A stretch of DNA of 64,000 nucleotides, taken from NCBI GenBank assembly GCA_017163975.1, contig JAFFSR010000249.1, positions 3,148,001 through 3,212,000 on the forward strand, read 5' to 3'. This document shows, one piece after another, positions 45,516 to 58,200 of the stretch. The position numbers and the translations under genes were made by a program. Each line of letters opens with the position of its first letter. Position 1 is the stretch's first letter. The stretch comes from Anastatus disparis. Lineage: Eukaryota > Arthropoda > Insecta > Hymenoptera > Eupelmidae. Under the pieces are notes generated by a model, which worked only from the letters and a program-made list of their open reading frames with translations, made no database searches and had not been told where the DNA came from.

Positions 45516-46555
45516 TTAGGAGAGTATCTAATGTCCGAATCACGGATTTTGCTTACACATCGGAATAAGTTTTCAGATGATAAAATAAGGAAAAAGCTAA
45601 AGTCATAATCACAAACGCTCAATATTTCCCTAGTTACAGGCAATTCAAAAATATTTAAAAAATACTAGATTTTCAAACATTCATGGCTCTTAAGAGGTGG
45701 TCGGAACCATTCGTTGCTTGGTGATGCTGAGGACAGTTAAGAGAAAAATATAAAATATGTTTTACACATCGCTCTACAATTTACTGAGACAATAATATAC
45801 TTATAATGTTGTCAGTAACTCAAGCTATATATATGTAGAATAATTATTAATGCTTATCTTGTTTGAAAAGTCCAAAAAATTGTTGTAAAGCGAAAAATGG
45901 ATATGTAGAGCTGACGTGAGCATATGTACTTATCGTTCTTTAGTATTATTTTTTCTGTCGCAAAAATACATTTGTTTACATCAGTTCTACCACGCGCAGC
46001 ATTTTTCGCTTTATAAAAATATTTTAAATTTTTTAAACAAGATTAGTATTAATAATTATTTTACATGTATATATGACTTAAACCATAGAATATATTATTT
46101 TGTCTTAGTAAATTGTATATATGCGTATAAAAAATATTTTATATTCTTCTCTAACTTGCAGCGCCACCAAGCAGTAATTGGTTCAAGCCGCCTCTTAAGC
46201 ATCAATAGTTAAAAGCTTAAAACTTTTTTAAAATTAAAACTGAGCTCAAATTCTTTCGAAATAGTAGTTATAGCATATCAAAATATTATTTTTTATATCC
46301 TATAAGTACTATTTCAAAAAGATTTGTGTTCAGTCTTCGTTTGAAAAAATTTTAAGCTTCTAGCTATTAATGCTTAGTAGCTATACGTGTTTGAAAATCT
46401 AATAACTTTTTTAGTGATATTCTTTAATTGTTTATAACTAGGGAAATATTGAACGTTTGTGACTATAACTTTAACTTTTTTCATATTTTGTTATCTGAAA
46501 ACTTATCCCAAAGTTTGAGTAAATTCCGTGATTCAGAGATGTGACACTCTCTTAG
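45516..46555. mobile_element. Foldback element FB2 with TTA duplication, carrying a TTAA insertion
   Basis: TTAGGAGAGTATCTAATGTC at the left and CACTCTCTTAG at the right, flanked by TTA (45513-45515, 46556-46558). Its sequence follows FB1 (17594-18257). A TTAA foldback element (45690-46198) is inserted in the left arm; the other arm and FB1 show the uninterrupted site. Confidence 0.75.
45690..46198. mobile_element. TTAA foldback element 5
   Basis: TTAAGAGGTGGTCGGAACCA at the left and CAAGCCGCCTCTTAA at the right. Inner arms include TTGCTTGGTG(A/G)(T/C)GCTG and AAATATAAAATAT. 509 bp. The body is unrelated to the other TTAAGAG elements. Confidence 0.75.
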
Positions 46556-46558
46556 TTA

Positions 46559-48870
46559 GACAATCGTTACTTTGTTTATTTTTTTATGTCATAAAAAAAT
46601 ATCTCAAAATTTAAATAACTACAACTATTAATTGGTACATACTTTATTTTATTATATAATATAATGATAATATTACTTATTAAATAGAAAACATTTACAA
46701 TATTAATAAATAATATATTACTTTTTTATGACTAACTACTTGACTCCTATAATGTACAAAAAATTTTGGGAAATAAAAATTTCAGTATTAATTTTCAATT
46801 TCATCTTTCAAACTTCGATAACGGAATTGTTGAATCATTAGTTTACAAATTTACTAGTACTTATTTTCATATGACAATAAATAACAAAAAGCAATAAACT
46901 CATAAATCAGACTTATAATTTTCTTTCACCATCATAACGTTTCTATATATAATATTAGGATTTATGTTTTAGGTAACGTAAAAGAAAACTGCACATAGTA
47001 TGTTATCCAAATTTATTTAACACATGAAGTGGTATTAATTTCATGAACTCAAGACAAATATTCTACACACATTAGCCACTTTTCGCTTATAACTTAGCGA
47101 TATTCCGCCAGTCTGGTTAACTGATTTTTTCATGATATGATCAAAGATAAATGGAAGAGAATTTTCGTATTGTAAGTTAAGAATATTTTATAATTATTTG
47201 ATAATAATTTATTCAATATACAAGAAACCATTTTTATTTTTTAAACAGTCAGTACTCATTATTTTTAAAATATATGTACAATTATTTCCAGAAATATATT
47301 CTCTTAGAATAGATGATTCATTAAATTCTATTTAAGAATGCTCCATAGATTAAGGACCCTATCATATTTTGAGTCTCTTGAGCACTTGTATCATTGCAAT
47401 TGTTTATAAATAAATTAGCCATATATCTTTCTCAATTGCTTTTGTGAAATTGAACTCATCGAATATTACATTAATCAGAGCTTACAAAACATTCTAGATC
47501 TGATTACATCCCATCGTTCAGATCACTCAATCTTTTTACGGGTCCTTGGCGTTAGACCTTACAAAACTGTAAGACAGTAGAGATCTTGTATGCGTCTCTA
47601 TACTCGTTCAAATGTAAACTCGTTCTCAATAACAAGCTACATATTATACATATTGCAAAGTCGTCACATATACAATGCTTTTATCAAGCATGCGCATGAG
47701 CTTAAAATCATTATCTCGTTTTGTTACAACAAAAAGTTCTTTTTAACGGAGTGCGCGTCTTGTTTTCTTATGTTTGTTTGGCATCTGTGAAGTTGCTGAT
47801 TTAAACGCAGTGTATGCGAAGTAAATTACTCCGCACATATAAACGAATAAAAAAACTTATCCCAACTTATCATGCTCGACCTGAATGAGTGTCTCTTTCG
47901 TTTCACTTAAACGACAAACTAAACACTCGTTTAGAATATCGCTTAGCAAACATCACGCACTCCGTAAAAAAAATGGCTTTCAATATAACTGTTCGACGCA
48001 GGCTGTAATCGCATAAGTGAAAAACAACACAATTGCAGAATAGCTTACTTCACATACTTGTATCAAAACATATTATTTTATACTTTGAGTATTCTGCTTT
48101 TCGTACCACAATCACTTACTCCTCTTTGGTTTATTGTACTGTGATCTTAATTAAAATAGCTATATTCTTCTAGTTTTATATCAACTCTCCTTTACAATAA
48201 AATTACAATGAAATTCATTTTTGTTTAATTTATCTATTGCATGATCATGCGGTTTTTTATATAAAGTCTGTGCATAGAAACAATCATTCCACAACTTATT
48301 TCTGGAAATTTTCATCGCTCCTCTTATATTTTTTGAACCAATCAAAACATGAGAAATTAAAGATTATTTTTTCAAAGTTTCACAAAAATTCTTGTAGTTT
48401 AGAAAATAATATGAATAACTATTGAGTATTCTTAATTCTAAATTACAAATAAAACTTACAGCAAATATAAAAATTTATTCTTATTAAAGAAAAAAAAAAT
48501 TGTTTGTTTAAGAATAAATTTCAAAGTTTTTACTTTACTAATAAATACACCTTTTTTTCTATTTAGAATTAAAAACATTTTTTATGTACATAAGGTATAA
48601 AAAAATCTTTTCAATGATACTATAATATAATAAACAATCAACATGTGCAATTAGTGCACAAGGAATCATTCTTTCACACGTCTTTTTGACACCTTTACTT
48701 CCCTTTAGTGGTGAATCCGATTAGAGCGGGACCATCTGACTTCGCTTACATCTGTTGCTAAATGTATAATATTCCTATTAAAGTGTATAAAATTTGATTT
48801 TATATTTGTTGATTGTAACCGTATTTTTTATACCGTCCGTGGATTTTTGAGATGCTTAGATCTGATTTAT
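46559..48870. other. AT-rich DNA, no gene seen
   Basis: Short frames near 47590 and 48237 have no recognisable domain. No repeats could be paired by eye. Confidence 0.4.
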
Positions 48871-48887
48871 TACACTCACTTTTGCTC

Positions 48888-49495
48888 AAACTTTGAGATA
48901 ATTTTCAGATGTCAGAATATGGAAGGAAACAGAATTTTAGACCCTAGCGGTCAATATTTCCTCAGTTACAGATAATTTAAGAATATTATTAAAAAAGCTA
49001 CTAGGTTTTCAAATGCTTATAGCTTTTTAACATTGATAGCTAGAGGCTTGAAACTTTTTTTAAATCAAAGCTAAACTTGAATTTTTTTGGAATAGCAGTA
49101 GCAGCATATCGAAATATTTTTTTCCCCAAAGTTATATCGCAATATGAATTGGATCTGAATTTTCTTTTTAGAACATAACTTAAAAAAAGCTGGAATATTG
49201 GTCCAATCTTTATTACGCTATAACTTACAGGAAAAATAATATTTCAGTATACTGTAAGTGTTATTTCAAAAGGATTTGAGGTCAACTTTTATTTGTATAA
49301 AGTTTCAAGAATCTAGCTATCAAAGCCAAAAAAAACTGTGAGCGTTTCAAAATCTAACTTTTTAAGTAATTTTCTTTAATTGCCTGTAATTAGGAAAATA
49401 TTAAGCGTCGAGGTGTGAAATTCCCTTTCTTGACAACTGAAAACTTATTTCAAAGTTCAAACAAAATCCGTGATCCAGAGTTCTAATAATTTTCT
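48888..49495. mobile_element. Foldback element FB3, left end lost
   Basis: Matches FB1 from TTTTGCTCAAACTTTG through TATGGAAGGAAACAGAATTT to the right end ...GATCCAGAGTTCTAATAATTTTCTAG. The left terminus is not recognisable, and the copy is diverged. Confidence 0.6.
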
Positions 49496-49716
49496 AGTCA
49501 GTATGCATGAGTTATACACATCCATATTAAAGCTTTCACATAATATGTGAAAGAAGTTTTATGAGTGTGTAAAATCGATTATTGCGTACTTTGTGATATA
49601 TAAAATACATGACAAGTAGGATAATTTAAATAATTTATTTATTAAATATTAATTATTAATTTATTATTAATTAATATAATAAATTGTATGGAACGAAATT
49701 CAGATAAAACAACTCA

Positions 49717-50113
49717 TTAAGAGGCGGCCGTATAGTTCTGTCCTTGTCTAATCTTAATTTTCGTTATAATTAGTAAACTAAATATTTTTATACAAAAGTA
49801 AGGGCAGAGCCCAATAGATTTGAGGATGAATAGACGATTCTATTCTATTAAAAAATATAAAATTTTCATAAGTTTTCGAGTGAAGTCTGAAACGAAAAAA
49901 GAGTTGAACACTTCAATCAAATTTAACTCTTTTTCCGTTTCAGACTTCACTCGAAAACTAATGAAAATTTTATATTTTTTAATAGAATAGAATCGTCTGC
50001 TCATCCGTAAATCTATTGGGCTCTGCCCTTACTTTTGTATAAAAATATTTAATTTAGCCATAATAACGAAAATTTAGATTAGACAAGGACAGAACTATAC
50101 GGCCTCCTCTTAA
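49717..50113. mobile_element. TTAA foldback element 6, near-perfect palindrome
   Basis: TTAAGAGGCGGCCGTATAGT at the left and ACTATACGGCCTCCTCTTAA at the right. The arms of about 190 bp pair almost to the middle (GTTGAAC near 49912). CTGTCCTTGTCTAAT lies just inside both ends. High arm identity suggests it is a young copy. Confidence 0.85.
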
Positions 50114-50385
50114 TTACTTTTTAAGTTTTGTTTTATTTTTATTTTTTTTTTATTTGAGTCTAGGCTCGTAAAGAATAAATTGTAAAGGAGGTTTCAGAAA
50201 ATCAGGGGGAAACCTAAAATAAAAATGAAGCAGTAGTAATTATTAAAATTTAATTAAAATAAAATTGAGGAAGTTTGGTTATAAAATTAAATATTCAAAG
50301 AGATAGAAAAAACTCATTGTAAGGAAAAAGGAATAGCAGACGCAAAAAGAAAGCAAAACAAACACAGCTGTAGTGATACATATAA

Positions 50386-50928
50386 GAAAAAAAAATTTTT
50401 TAACAAAAAAAATCCGACTTAAAAAAATGCACTAAACAGTTACAAATAATTTATGATCTTCAATAACTATACGCATACTACGCATCTAACTCAACACATG
50501 TATAGCAAACGTATTATAGATTATCTAATTATTTGTAAACAGCACAAACAAATTATGTTTTTTTTTTAATTCACAAAAAATATAATTTGTTTGTGCTATT
50601 TACAATTTATTAGATAATCTATAATACGTTTGCTCTACATATGTTGAGTTGGATGCGTAGTATACGTATAGTTATTGAAGATCATAAATTATTTGTAACT
50701 GTTTAGTGCATTTTTTTGAAATCGGTTTTGTTTTTTGTTAAAAATTTTTTTTGTGAATCCCCTTATTAAAAGCGCATATATAGGTAGACCCACTAATTAC
50801 GCCTAACTTTCATTATTAATTTATAACGCATGCATTAGTACACTATACCAAGCAATATATAGGAGGAAAGAGAGAAAGCTTAACGGCACAGTGTTGTTGT
50901 ATGTGCATGTATACATATTCAAGCTTAG
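50386..50928. repeat. Element X copy 2, left half
   Basis: Matches the left half of element X copy 1, with a hairpin around AATTCACAAAAAA and then GCATGCATTAGTAC and AGGAGGAAAGAGAGAA, up to the GA tract. It is separated from its right half (60127-60238) by 9 kb of retrotransposon sequence. Confidence 0.8.
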
Positions 50929-50945
50929 GTAAGAGAGGGAGAGAG

Positions 50946-50987
<42 letters not shown>

Positions 50988-51026
50988 TGAGAGAGAGAGA
51001 CAGATAGAGAAAGAGAATGAGAGACA
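50929..51026. repeat. (GA)n tract left of element A
   Basis: GA-rich microsatellite with scattered interruptions. Part of the tract of element X and the 3' flank of element A on the minus strand. Confidence 0.9.
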
Positions 51027-51201
51027 TAGATAGATAGATAAGTTTTTTATTTATACAATATGTTGTACAATATAAAATTTTGATTACTAAACAGAGAATA
51101 ATGTAAATAAAAAATAAGGAATAAAGTTAAAAACAAGATGTAATATAATAATGCAGGGCGAATTATAGATTATAAAATTTAGAATATACAAAAAAGTGGT
51201 C

Positions 51202-52035
51202 TTAAAGACGAGGCTGTAGCTTAAGGGCCTGTCCACTCTCAAGTGTAATGTAATGATTGTAGGCGGATGATTTAAATGAGTAGGATGACGTTAATGCTCG
51301 TATATTGTGAGGCAAACTGTTCCAGATGCGAGATGACATAGAGACGAATGAGTTGTGATAATATTCGGTAGATGAATGAGGAATGATCAGTGGCCTCACA
51401 TCGCCCCTCTGAGGCCTCCCAAGCAGATTACAACGGTGTCTGTCAAAAATGTAAGACGGTGTATTAAATCTAAAAACAGAGTACAGGAAAGATGCAGTGA
51501 AGTATTTTCTTCTACCATTAGTCGAAAACCAGCTCAAAGAGTACCTAAGAGGAGAGACATGCTCGCGCCTTCTTACACCATAGATGTAACGTATACCAGA
51601 GTTGACGAGTCGCTAGAGCTTAAGGTCAAGCTCTCTAGAGTCTATATCATAGTAGACTTAGCAGCAGTAATCAATCAGTGGAAACAAAAGAGCCTGGACC
51701 AAATGCTTGCGCAAAAGAAAGTTAGTACTCCTTCTAAAATAATTAAGGCGATAGGGAATGGTGTTAGCCTTTTTGCACACGTGACTGATATGCTCCTTCC
51801 AATTCAACTTTGCATCCAACCAAACGCCAAGATTACGGACACACGATTCAAAAGGAATGAGTGGACTATTGAGAGGCACACCAGCTGATGAGATATAGGA
51901 CAATTTATTGATGTAAAAATATGAGCCAAACAAAATAGCTTTAGTCTTGTCAACATTGAGGTTTAATATATTAGAGGTAGCCCATTCAGAAACTCGTTCT
52001 GCCTGCTCACCCATCAATGCAGAGAAATGAGACAA
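51202..52035 (-). pseudogene. Element A ORF2, C-terminal part
   Basis: 52035-51658 reads ERVSEWATSNILNLNVDKTK, then VRNLGVWLDAKLNWKEHI and ALLFPLIDYCC. After a frame break, 51537-51202 continues with FNTPSYIFDRHRC and a WNSLPHNIRAL...FKSSAYNHY block. These are the RT thumb and C-terminal blocks of CR1-like ORF2 proteins. The end at 51202 matches the expected C-terminus. Confidence 0.8.
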
Positions 52036-52050
52036 TTCGGAAAAAGGGAA

Positions 52051-52957
52051 CTACACATAAATTTGCAGATCATCCGCATAGATGAGGTGAGAGACTCCAG
52101 CATCCAGACCAACAGCAACATTGTTTATATAAATTGAAAAAAGTAGTGTACCAAGGACTGTTCCCTGAGAAACACCCGTATTGAGATCTCTGAAAGCCGA
52201 TATGACACCATCCGGTCCTAGAACTGCCTGTTGTCTACCGGTCAAGTAGGAAGCAAACCATCTGACAACAGCTACAGAGCAATCCATCTCATTTAGCTCA
52301 TAGCTTCTTTAAAAGTGTAACATGACACACTATATCGAACGCTTTGCTGAAGTCAAACAGCAAGAACAATGTGACAAGCCGCCTATCCATACCATGTCGA
52401 ATGTCATCCGTCAGTCTAAGTAATGCAGTCTGCGTACTGTATAAAGTCCTGTAGCCAGTCTGAAAAGGGTCTAGTAACTGTCGAGAGTATAAGTAATCCG
52501 AAAGCTGTTGGTGCACCAAGCGCTTAAGAACCTTAGACAAGAAGGAAAGGAGAGAAATCGGTCTCATATCATTCATTGTACGAGGAGAAGGAGTTTAATT
52601 TAAAGCAGTAACTAAAGACTCCTTCCACACTGTTGGAAACTTAGAAAGCTTTAAAGAATCGTTCAACATACTACAAATAAGCGAACGAACAGCAGGAAAA
52701 GCAAGAAAAATAAATGATTGAGGAACACCATCATAACCCCTTGCCTGCGAGGAAGAGTGGCTAATCGCCAGCAAGACTTCCTCGGCTGTCACCTCTCTAA
52801 AATGAAAAGCAGATCGAAAATCATCATCAGATAAGTTCTTAATGTAAGCGTCGACCGAGGGAGCAAGTGGATCAAACGCAATACCACCGAAGAAATCATT
52901 AAGCTCGTCAGGCGAGAAACCATGCGAAGAGTCTTTGAGACCGGAACAGATACCCAA
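52051..52957 (-). pseudogene. Element A ORF2, reverse transcriptase
   Basis: Three adjoining frames. 52957-52595 holds SSSQARGYDGVPQSF and FPTVWKES; 52576-52298 holds RPISLLSFLSKVLKRLV, FQTGYRTLYSTQTALLRL and FLLFDFSKAFDIV; 52287-52051 holds RWFASYLTGRQQAV, GVSQGTVLGTLLFSIYINN and IYADDLQIY. The catalytic Asp of DFSKAFD and the ADD pair are kept. Frameshifts and a stop break the protein. It would reverse-transcribe the element RNA at the nicked target. Confidence 0.88.
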
Positions 52958-52995
52958 GTTCTGGAGCTCCTTCCAATGAAAGGTACATGAGTCTT

Positions 52996-53805
52996 TCAGT
53001 AATCAATCAAAGTATCATTGGCATCAATAAGGCATAAATGTAGCCAGGTGTCAGATGTAGCAGTATGGTGAGTAGATCCAAATGGAACCGAAAAAAGGGA
53101 ATTGTCAGAAATTAGTGACCTGAGGAACAATTCATCATCAGACCCAGATAGTTGATACGCATTAAAATCACCAAGAATAATCTTGGTACTGTAATTGTGC
53201 ATAAAAGCAGTTAAGTCCAGTATAAAGTCACTGTGCGCAAGAAAAGGCGCATGCGGTGGTCTATAAACCACTCCAACGAAGATAGGAGAAGGAATAGCCT
53301 TAGCTGTGATCTCACAGAAAAGATATTCTAGCAATCCAGGTTTGCCTGTCCAACTACCAGTAGATGAGCAAAGACGGATGGAAGTAAGACAGCAATGTAT
53401 ATAAAGAGCGACACCGCAACCACGATTATTGTGATCACGTCGATGGAAAATGTGATTATCAAGCATAACTGAAGAATCATCAATCACCTGACCCAGTTTT
53501 GTCTCAGTTACAGCTATTACGTGGAAAAAAGCACGAGATGCCAAGAAATGCCTAACCATCTCAATGTGTGCTCGCAAAGAGTTAACATGGAAATAGCAGA
53601 CACGCAGGCCATCCTCAGTAATGAATTGCTTACTAGAATTAATGAAAGGAAGTTTTTTAGTAACCGAGGGCATATGGGAATGAATAGAAGAAGGAGATGA
53701 CACTGAAGATGCAGAGAGTAGACTTACCCGTCGAGAAGTTATGACAGAAGTCAAGTTTTGCCGGATGACGATGGCTGAATCTTCATTAAAAAAGACTTCA
53801 GGTCC
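52996..53805 (-). pseudogene. Element A ORF2, endonuclease domain
   Basis: 252 codons are listed from 53754, but the frame is open from about 53805 and overlaps the end of ORF1 in another frame. Conserved blocks: RVCYFHVNSLRAHI, VIAVTETKL, RGCGVALYI, GVVYRPPHAP and ILGDFNAYQL. Here ETKL and GDFN supply the metal-binding Glu and the Asp-Asn pair of the apurinic-type endonuclease. The SDH block that should follow is missing, and the next frame begins within the RT. A deletion of roughly 200 codons relative to element B explains this. Confidence 0.85.
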
Positions 53806-54953
53806 TCATCAAATGTTATGAGATATGGAGTGTCACTCCCTTTCTTGCGCGCATAAAGCCTTCCATTTCTGACGAAGGTAACAAAGCCATTGTCCTTATC
53901 ATGCGCCTTAGCCAGAACTCTGAGCTTGAGCTGATGAAGAGCAGGAGGAAGATACTCATTAATATTAATGAGAGCTGATGTAATGGCATTAAGAAGCCTA
54001 GCAGCCTCCAGTAGATCCACCTTGATCTGTGAAGTATGTAATTTCTTGATTCGTATCTTAGCAAGAATCAATGTGCGTACCAAAGAAGCACTTTTAAGCG
54101 TGACAAGCAGTGGAACAATTTCTTTAGATTTAGAAGGTGGTGGAGAAATCGACGCATCAGTGCCAGTGACAGATACAGGTTGTAATGAAGGCTAATCACA
54201 TGCATCATGGAAACCAGGAACAGTTGTAGTAGTGTAAGAGCCAGATGTAGATTCTGGAGGTGAATGAAAATGCACAGAACTAGGACCAGCAACAGACAAG
54301 CGACGCATAGGTCTGACAGACACAACATCATCCAACGATATGCTGGTATCAAGTGTAGCTAAAACAGCGGAAGTAGCCCTTTTGAAGTCATCAAATTCCG
54401 AAGGGATAAGACCACTCAAAACCAAATTAGCAGAACGCTCTATACGAAGTTGTCGAGTCGCAAGCTCCTCACACTGCTTGGCCAAACTTTTGCTAAGCTC
54501 ATCGAGCTTAGAAATCTTAGCAATCTCCACGTCACAACCAGCAGGATCTGAAGAAGGCGGAGATGCAGCCAACAGTTGGTCCAGCTTGTTCCTCAGTTCC
54601 TGGTGATCACGCTGCAGTTGATCCAAACGTGCCTCCGTAGCATCAACACGTCCACCCATACTCAGTGAGAGATCCTGCACCTGAATCTCAAGTGCAGACA
54701 GACCTCTAGTTAGCGTTGATAATCTGGAATCAATAGAAGTGATGGAAGTCTGCAGAGTATCCAGTTTATCAAGCTTTCCCATCTTCTCAAGCAGCATATT
54801 CAGTACATCCTGCGGTACAACGGTCGGTGCAGGTGTTGAGTCACGAGACGAGGCATCCAATCCCACAGAGCTTGTCCGAGAGCGAGAGGAAGGATTATTA
54901 ACCTTCCTAAGACAGGGCGTGCAGACCCTCACAGTAACACCTGATTCATCCTT
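53751..54953 (-). pseudogene. Element A ORF1, N-terminally truncated, one nonsense codon
   Basis: The frame is open from the GA border (VTVRVCTPCLRK, the last CxxC of a zinc finger), runs through a coiled-coil stretch (LEKMGKLDKLDTL...LDQLQRDHQELRNKL) and reaches a TAG at 54194-54192. It then continues in the same frame to a TGA at 53751, ending with NGFVTFVRNGRLYARKKG. The last part fits an RRM-like fold followed by a basic tail. ORF1 proteins bind element RNA. Comparison with element B shows that about 45 N-terminal residues and the 5' UTR are missing. Confidence 0.8.
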
Positions 54954-54972
54954 AGAGAGAGAGAGAGAGAGA
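54954..54972. repeat. (GA)n between elements A and B
   Basis: Nineteen bases of pure AG repeat join the 5' end of A to the 3' end of B. They are probably the remainder of the target microsatellite. Confidence 0.9.
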
Positions 54973-55290
54973 TTCAGTTTGATTCAGTTTTATTACAGAT
55001 CATGGGGTTCAACCCCGTATGACCCAAAAGTAATACATAATGTTGATTACAAAATAACATAAAATGCAAATATATCAAGCAAGAACAATAGTAATAAATT
55101 TGATTATATTCAATTGAGATTTCTCTCTCTGTGATAAAAGTACAATTAAAAATTATGATTTTAAAAGTATAAGCTTGTTACACTTAATTAAAACTGCACT
55201 CATCTGATCAACAAGTTACACAATGATTAAGCCGTTGGAGATCTACAGAACAAAGTGTGTAGTAAAGTGTACCATAATATGCAAATACAC
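54973..55290 (-). other. Element B 3' UTR
   Basis: AT-rich, with the GGGGTT/AACCCC hairpin near the end. In non-LTR elements the 3' end of the RNA is what the reverse transcriptase recognises. Confidence 0.6.
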
Positions 55291-58200
55291 TCATTGACCC
55301 TCTGTCTCGCCCAACCACTCAGTGCGCTCCTCAAGCAAGAACTTGTTGTACAGTTTAGCCTTAATGGACTGTGTTTGTCCTAGTTCAAAACTAGCGAATA
55401 AGGAGGTATTAACATTAATAAAGCTTGATGCCGTGTATACGAAAGAATGTAGCATAGCAGCAGTTCGGACAACGGGGCAAATGAGAAGTCTAGTTGGTAG
55501 TCTAGTCGAAGTTCGAACAACTGTATCAATGTTTACCCTATCGAATTTAGCAGCCAGATAGCTTGGCTTTTGATACGAAACAATAGAGTGAGCAAGAGCT
55601 GACTTGAAATATAAACGCCTGTGGCTCACCGACAACCAGCCCAACTGCAGGCGAAAGGGCGTAACCCTTTCTTGTCTTCCTATATTTCCACAGACAAATC
55701 TAACGCAGGCATTAAGTGCCCGATGAAGTTTAATGTTTAACGTCTGAGGTAAGTCATCATAGACTACACAACAGTAGTCTATTATAGGAAAGATAAGAGC
55801 TTCGACAAGGTTTTTCCTGACCTGCCTAGACAGAGCATGTCTATGGAACTTTAATGAATGAAGGGTACCAAAGATACGTCCAACCACCGAACCCACTTGC
55901 TTGTTCCAGTTTAAAGTACTAGTTATCCAGATACCCAAATTTTTGACCGAACTAGTATACGGCACCACCTTATCATTTACGAGAATTTTAGGGCAAGAAA
56001 AGAGATCAATTCTTGAGATGAATTGCTCGCTACCAATGAACATTGCTTGCATTTTGGATGGGTTTAAGGCAAGACCATTGTCAACAGCCCACTTAACAAC
56101 TGCAGCAACTTCATGATTTAGAAAGTCAATCTCGTCATTCAGATTTGCGGGCAGAAATGAGTGGTACACCTGCAAGTCATCAGCAAACAGTATATGAGAC
56201 GATCTGGTTAAAACAGAAGATAAATCGTTGATGAAAACAGAGAAAAGCAGCGGACCCAAGACACTGCCCTGAGGAACACCTGCCGTGCAGGTGACCCACT
56301 CACCGACATGACCCTCCAAGTCCGTAATAGCATAGGATCTCTTGCTGAGATACGACGCAAACCATCGTATAACAGTATCTAAGCAATTGAATCGACGAAG
56401 TTTGAACAGCAGACGAATATGTGACACTGTGTCGAAAGCCTTGGAAAAATCAAAGAGCAATAGAGTAGTAATCATTCTTTTATCAATAGCCAGCCGTGCA
56501 TCTTCAAGAAGCTTCAAGAGCGCAGTCTGGGTACTATTAGATTTACGGAAGCCTGTCTGTAGACTATCGAACAGAGAATTTGATTCAATAAAGGAGCTAA
56601 ACTGAGAATGCACTACTCTCTCCAGGATTTTGGAAACTTCAGAAAGTTTGGCAATGGGCCGAGTTTGTGAAGGTGAATCTATCTTATTTGTCTTTGCCAA
56701 TGGAAGCAGAAAGGCCCTCTTCCAATCAGTCGGAAAAACAGCAGATGCGAGCGAGCAATTTATGATGGAAGTAATGAGATCAACAGAGGATTGACTCGTT
56801 ATTTTAAGCATCTGAGCCATAATGCCATCAGGACCAAAAGTCCTGGAAGTACCAAGGCGCACAAAAGACTCGACAAGAGAACAATTAACTGGGGCAAAAT
56901 TAAAGACAGGCAAGTCAATACGTAGTGGTACTGCAAGCACTTCTCTCAACTCACCCTCAGACAAAGCTGGAGTGGCAGAAGAAATTGTAGTGTAGTGAGA
57001 GAGAAGAACATTTGAGGAGAAATACTGTAACGGTGAAGGCAATATCCTTGAAGCCAGACCAATCTTGTGAAGAATGTTCCAGCGATTAGAAGAGTTACCC
57101 ACAGAATTAAGACGATCAGCTATATAATTGTTTTTTGCAGAGTCAAGCGCATTTAAAATTTCACTTCTGAGTCTCCTATATCTTAAAACTGCCTGAGCAG
57201 AGCCGGATCGAACAGCATGACGATAAGCTCTATCACGCTCTCTCATCTGAAATCTAATATCAGATGTGACCCACGGTTTTTTCTTAATGTCTAATTTAAG
57301 TGCTTTAATTGGTGCACAAGAATCAAAGGACGAAACAAGAACAGAAGACAACTTATGAACTAACATATCAACAGAAGAAGAGGCAGTGCCCAAAGATGAA
57401 ACACAGCTCTCGTGTGAGTAATTTGAAAGAGAAGATGAAATCATACTGTTTAGAGTTTGAAGATTAATATTAGCAAAATTACGAGAATTGATTATTTTAG
57501 TTGCAGCCTGAGGCTTAAAAGCCTTAAAAGTGATAGTAATCAGATCGTGACCTGCTATGAAAGGAGATGATGTTTTACTGTAAGACACCAAAGAATTTTC
57601 GTCATTTAAAATGAAGAGATCAATCCAGGTATGAGAAATATGATCAGTTGTAAGGGTATGGTGAGTAGGTTCGGAAGGTACTAAGTAAAGGGCAAGTGAT
57701 TCAATTATTGAGCGGAAAGAGTCTGCACTAAAATTTTTAGCCAACAAATTGATATTGAAATCACCAGTGATGACAATGTTTTTGTACGATGGTAATAACT
57801 CAGATAATGAGTTAAAGAAATCCTCAGGAAAAAGGCCCTTTGGCCTCAGATATACTACCGCAAAAATGAGTTTCTCAGCACCTAGAGAGATTTCAACTAT
57901 GATATACTCTGCTGTATTATCGAAAACGGCATCTGATTGAGAAAGTATGCTGACTTTGAGAAAATCTCGCACATAGAAGCCAACTCCACCGCCAATTTTA
58001 CCCACTCTATCTAACCTAAAGAAATTGTAGTGATCAATAGAGATAATAGAAGAATCATCATATTCAGTTAAGAACGTCTCTGTAACAGCAAATATATCCG
58101 GTTGATTAGAAGTAATATGATGTTCTATAAGGGAGAAATGAGTTTTGAGCCGATTAACATCAGCATGAGAAATTTGTATATTTTGAAAAAATTGTAGGCC

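Larger units (their letters stand above)
51027..54953 (-). mobile_element. CR1-like non-LTR element A in (GA)n, 5'-truncated
   Basis: On the minus strand it has ORF1 (truncated at its N-terminus), ORF2 (endonuclease and RT, no RNase H) and a 3' UTR ending in short TATC repeats rather than poly(A), then runs straight into TC repeats. GA repeats border both ends (50929-51026, 54954-54972). ORF2 lacks about 200 codons between endonuclease and RT, and several stops are present. A TTGTACAA hairpin lies close to the 3' end. Confidence 0.85.

Noticed and set aside
54340..55062. Plus-strand ORFs opposite element A ORF1
   Set aside because: They are shadow frames of the real minus-strand coding sequence. 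The minus strand has the coiled coil and zinc-finger residue pattern.
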